NCBI RefSeq assembly: GCF_049999945.1
Contig: NZ_JBLYUB010000013.1
Location: 62,001-126,000, forward strand
Length of the DNA: 64,000 nucleotides
Reading direction: 5' to 3'
Origin: Planosporangium spinosum
GTDB lineage: Bacteria; Actinomycetota; Actinomycetes; Mycobacteriales; Micromonosporaceae
Shown here: one piece after another, positions 61,009-64,000 of the stretch
Layout of the letters: the number at the start of each line of letters is the position of its first letter
How positions within the stretch are numbered: position 1 is the stretch's first letter
Made by a program: the position numbers and the translations under genes
Notes under the pieces: generated by a model
The model's input: only the letters and a program-made list of their open reading frames with translations
Databases searched by the model: none
What the model was told of the DNA's origin: nothing

Positions 61009-61878
61009 TCAGGACGCCGACGGGGCCGGGACGGACGCCGACGGGGTCGGGGTGGCCGGCGCGGCGGCCGGGCCGTCGGCCACGGTGAGGCTCTGGATCT
61101 TCACCTCGGACTTGGGCTCGCCGTCGGTCGCGCTGCTCTTGGGGTTGACCCCGGCCGCGGCCACCTGCTGCACGAGGTCCAGGCCCTTGGTGACCTTGCC
61201 GAAGACGGTGTACTTGGCCTCCAACGACGAGCCGTCCTTGTAGACAACGAAGAACTGGCTGCCGTTGGTGTTCGGCCCGCTGTTGGCCATGGCCAGAGTG
61301 CCCGCCGGGTACAGGTTGGCGCTCGGCGTGTCGCCCGACGCCGAGGGCTGCGGGGTGGGCAGCTTCTCGTCGGGGAACTTGTAGCTCGGGCCGCCGCTGC
61401 CGGTGGCCGTCGGGTCACCGCACTGGAGGACGTAGATGCCCTCGGTGGTGAGGCGGTGGCACTTGGTGTCGTTGAAGAACTGCTTGCCGGCCAGGTGCGC
61501 GAAGCTGGCGACGGTGCAGGGCGCGCCGGCCCGGTCCAGTTCGGCCTCGATGACGCCCTGGTTGGTGGTGATCGTCATGGTGGCGGTGCCGGTCTTGGCG
61601 ATGCCGGTCGTCGGCGGCTTGCCCACGTCCTTGACGTTGCTGTCGGCGGGCAGAGGCGTCCACGCGCAGTCCTCGGCGGCGCTCGTCTTCGACTTGTTGT
61701 CACGGTCGAAGCCGCCGACCGCCCAGACGATGCCGATCACGACCACCACGACCGCGAGTCCGGCGGCGATCGACGCCTGGACCTGGCGGCGCCGGCGGGC
61801 GGCCGCCGCGCGGCGCGCGATCTGGCGCTCCAGCTTGGCGCGCGCCAGTGCACGCTGCCGGTCCTTGCTTGGGGCCAC
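61009..61878 (-). CDS. second cyclophilin-type peptidyl-prolyl isomerase
   Basis: 289 residues from the GTG at 61878 (GGGAAGGGAGC before it; an upstream start at 61980 would lack a site). Same plan as its neighbour: RQRALARAKLERQ, a membrane helix (about 30-55), and a cyclophilin domain (SFAHLAGKQFFNDTKCHRLTTEGIYVLQCGDPTATG, NGSQFFVVYKDG). The C-terminus is Pro/Ala/Ser-rich. The two arise from tandem duplication and form a minus-strand pair separated by 55 bp. Confidence 0.92.
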   Translation of the reverse strand: MAPSKDRQRALARAKLERQIARRAAAARRRRQVQASIAAGLAVVVVVIGIVWAVGGFDRDNKSKTSAAEDCAWTPLPADSNVKDVGKPPTTGIAKTGTATMTITTNQGVIEAELDRAGAPCTVASFAHLAGKQFFNDTKCHRLTTEGIYVLQCGDPTATGSGGPSYKFPDEKLPTPQPSASGDTPSANLYPAGTLAMANSGPNTNGSQFFVVYKDGSSLEAKYTVFGKVTKGLDLVQQVAAAGVNPKSSATDGEPKSEVKIQSLTVADGPAAAPATPTPSASVPAPSAS

Positions 61879-62167
61879 CGGACGCTCCCTTCCCACTTCA
61901 TCGACGACGGGTGAGGCGCATGCCACACGCCGGCAAGAGTGTACGGCGACGTGGGGCTCCGGAGTTAACCCGCCCGTCAACAGATTGATCGAGCGTGGTA
62001 TTCCCGATCGACGGCAGCCGCGCGGGCTCCACTATGCGCCCGCGACGGCGGGAGCCGGCTGGGAATCGGCCGGGAAACAGCTGAGAGCGTGGTGGCGGAT
62101 GCGGTTAGGCTCGCCCTTGCTGCGCCGTTAGGCTCAGACCGAAGGTACGTACGGAGGGGTCGAGAGC
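61879..62167. other. divergent gap before MBL gene
   Basis: 289 bp, not coding. GTTAGGCTC occurs twice (62104 and 62128), and TAGGCT boxes in each could be -10 elements for the MBL gene (start 62168). No other feature is visible. Confidence 0.35.
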
Positions 62168-62857
62168 TTGCTGGTCGCCGGATTTCCCGCCCGGGCGTTG
62201 GGGACGAACTGCTACGTCGTCGCGCCGGCCGCGGGGGAGCAGTGTGTGGTGATCGACCCCGGGATCGGGGTCGTCGACCAGCTCGACGCCGTGCTCGCCG
62301 AGCACCGTCTGCGGCCCGCCGCGGTGCTGCTGACCCACGGGCACCTCGACCACACCTTCTCGGTCACGCCGGTGTGCGGCGCCCGCGGCGTCACCGCCTA
62401 CATCCACCCGGACGACCGTGAGCTGCTCGCCGACCCGGCCAAGGGGCTGTCGGCCGACATGACCGCGCTGTTCGGTGGCCGGCTGCCCTGGACGGAGCCG
62501 GACGACGTCGCGGAGCTGCCCGACGGCGGCGAGATCACCGTCGCCGGCCTGTCCATCACGGTCGACCACGCCCCCGGCCATACCGGCGGGTCGGTGCTGT
62601 TCCGGATGCCGGGCGACGACGCGCCGCTGTGCTTCAGCGGCGACGTGCTGTTCGCGGGCTCCATCGGGCGCACCGACCTGCCGGGCGGCAGTTCCGCGGC
62701 GATGATGCGGAGCCTTCGCGAGAAGGTGCTCCCGCTCGCCGACGAGACGGTCGTGCTGCCCGGCCACGGGCCCTCCACGACCATCGGCCGTGAGCGCGCC
62801 GGCAACCCGTACCTGCGGGAGGCGAGCGACGCGGCCTTTCCGACCAGAGGCTGGTAG
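62168..62857 (+). CDS. metallo-beta-lactamase fold hydrolase (glyoxalase II-like)
   Basis: 229 residues with the metal motif THGHLDH (HxHxDH), a second histidine in DHAPGHTGGSV, and D in FSGDVLFAGSIGRTDLPGG, then LPGHGPSTTIGRE. Orthologue of Rv2581c, between the isomerase and hisS. Hydrolyses a thioester or similar, perhaps S-D-lactoylmycothiol. TTG start after GGAGGGG, the first in-frame start with a site. Confidence 0.88.
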   Translation: MLVAGFPARALGTNCYVVAPAAGEQCVVIDPGIGVVDQLDAVLAEHRLRPAAVLLTHGHLDHTFSVTPVCGARGVTAYIHPDDRELLADPAKGLSADMTALFGGRLPWTEPDDVAELPDGGEITVAGLSITVDHAPGHTGGSVLFRMPGDDAPLCFSGDVLFAGSIGRTDLPGGSSAAMMRSLREKVLPLADETVVLPGHGPSTTIGRERAGNPYLREASDAAFPTRGW

Positions 62858-62865
62858 AGATTTCC

Positions 62866-64000
62866 ATGACCCGTCCCCGACCGATCAGCGGCTTCCCCGA
62901 GTGGCTGCCGCCGCAGCGGATGATCGAGCAGTACGTCGTCGACCGCATCCGCGACACCTTCGAGCTGTACGGCTTCGCGCCACTGGAGACGCGCGCGGTC
63001 GAGCCGCTCGACCAGTTGCTGCGCAAGGGTGAGACCTCCAAGGAGGTGTACGTCCTGCGCCGGCTGCAGGAGACCGGCGAAGCCGGCCCCGGTGGCGCGG
63101 CGGCGGACACCGCAGATTCCGACGCGCTCGGGCTGCACTTCGACCTGACCGTCCCGTTCGCCCGGTTCGTCCTTGAGAACGCCGGCAAGCTCCAGTTCCC
63201 GTTCCGGCGCTACCAGATCCAGAAGGTCTGGCGGGGCGAGCGCCCCCAGGAGGGGCGCTACCGCGAGTTCCTGCAGGCCGACATCGACGTCGTTGACCGG
63301 GACACGCTGCCGTTCCACTACGAGGCCGAGATGCCCCTGGTGGTCGCCGACGCGCTCGGTGGCCTGCCGATCCCGCCGATCCGGATCCAGGTCAACAACC
63401 GCAAGGTCTGCGAGGGCTTCTACCGCGGCGTCGGCATCGCCGACCCGGAGGCGGCGCTGCGCGCGGTCGACAAGCTCGACAAGATCGGGCCGGACCGGGT
63501 CGCCGACCTGCTGGTGGAGACGGCCGGCGCGACGCAGGCGCAGGCCAAGGCGGCCCTGGCGCTGGCCGAGATCTCGGCCGGCGACGCGTCCTTCGCCGAC
63601 GCGGTCCGCGCCCTCGGCGTGGACGACCCGCTGCTCGACGAGGGGCTGGCCGAGCTGGTCCGGGTCGTGGAGACCGCGGGTGAGCACGCGCCCGGGCTGC
63701 TGGTGGCCGACCTGAAGATCGCCCGCGGGCTGGACTACTACACCGGCACCGTCTACGAGACCCAGCTGCGCGGGTACGAGCGGTTCGGCTCCATCTGCTC
63801 CGGCGGCCGGTACGACAACCTCGCCTCGGCCGGTACCGAGCGCTACCCCGGCGTCGGCATCTCGATCGGTGTCTCCCGCATGCTCGGCCTGCTGTTCGGC
63901 GCGAACGCGCTGACGGTCAGCCGCCAGGTCCCGACAACCGTGCTGGTCGCCCTGCCGGCCGAGGACGACCGGCCGGCCTGCGAGCGGACCGCCCGGGCGC
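62866..64000 (+). CDS. hisS: histidyl-tRNA synthetase, 3' end outside window
   Basis: About 378 codons are visible before the right edge; the full enzyme is about 430-450. Motif 2 FRRYQIQKVWRGERPQEGRYREFLQADIDV, the histidine-binding KIARGLDYYTGTVYE and motif 3 GVGISIGVSRMLGLL are present; the C-terminal anticodon-binding domain starts (TVLVALPAEDDRPA). Class II synthetase that charges tRNA-His. ATG start 9 bp after the MBL stop; orthologue of Rv2580c. Confidence 0.96.
   Translation, partial: MTRPRPISGFPEWLPPQRMIEQYVVDRIRDTFELYGFAPLETRAVEPLDQLLRKGETSKEVYVLRRLQETGEAGPGGAAADTADSDALGLHFDLTVPFARFVLENAGKLQFPFRRYQIQKVWRGERPQEGRYREFLQADIDVVDRDTLPFHYEAEMPLVVADALGGLPIPPIRIQVNNRKVCEGFYRGVGIADPEAALRAVDKLDKIGPDRVADLLVETAGATQAQAKAALALAEISAGDASFADAVRALGVDDPLLDEGLAELVRVVETAGEHAPGLLVADLKIARGLDYYTGTVYETQLRGYERFGSICSGGRYDNLASAGTERYPGVGISIGVSRMLGLLFGANALTVSRQVPTTVLVALPAEDDRPACERTARA

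Overview
The window is high-GC actinobacterial DNA and reads as a member of the Micromonosporaceae (Micromonospora, Polymorphospora or Plantactinospora-like). Evidence: heavy GC bias at third codon positions, an SsgB-type sporulation protein, a phosphatidylinositol mannoside pathway, and a core gene order matching the mycobacterial thrS-to-hisS region (Rv2614c to Rv2580c). That synteny is recalled from knowledge, not searched.

Region 1 (1 to about 15,290) is an accessory island. Its right end is a tyrosine integrase with an excisionase-like gene, abutting the 3' end of a tRNA-Val(CAC) gene. Its left end lies outside the window. From left to right it carries: (i) a translationally coupled minus-strand operon made of an unrecognised protein, a ParB-like protein, an SNF2-type helicase and a further gene cut by the window edge, which resembles no defence system I can name; (ii) a complete IS6-family element that truncates a neighbouring gene; (iii) a protein with an Mrr-like nuclease domain; (iv) a Gabija-like pair (OLD-type ATPase/TOPRIM nuclease plus UvrD-like helicase); (v) an internally deleted ISL3 element with perfect 27-bp ends; (vi) excisionase and integrase genes.

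Region 2 (15.3 to 33.4 kb) holds lineage genes: a PGPGW membrane protein, ssgB, an SDR, a CocE-type hydrolase, an SRPBCC protein, an MHYT sensor, and a two-component system flanked by two LolA-like exported proteins and an ABC transporter. A MerR-like regulator with a VIT/VWA protein and a GGDEF protein follow. Paired CTGAGA direct repeats, 11 bp apart, lie upstream of both LolA-like genes and the response regulator, so one regulator probably controls all three units.

Region 3 (33.5 kb to the right edge) is core: thrS, pectinesterase, HIT hydrolase, polysaccharide deacetylase, EF-G2, then pgsA-acyltransferase-pimA (PIM synthesis), pdxS-pdxT (PLP synthesis), yebC, ruvCAB (behind a candidate SOS box), yajC-secD-secF (protein export), apt, rel, two cyclophilin-type isomerases, a metallo-beta-lactamase-fold hydrolase and hisS (cut by the edge). 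An aminotransferase and an MFS exporter with its TetR regulator are inserted between yebC and ruvC. Long palindromes, several with GATC in their arms, recur in the gaps between genes.
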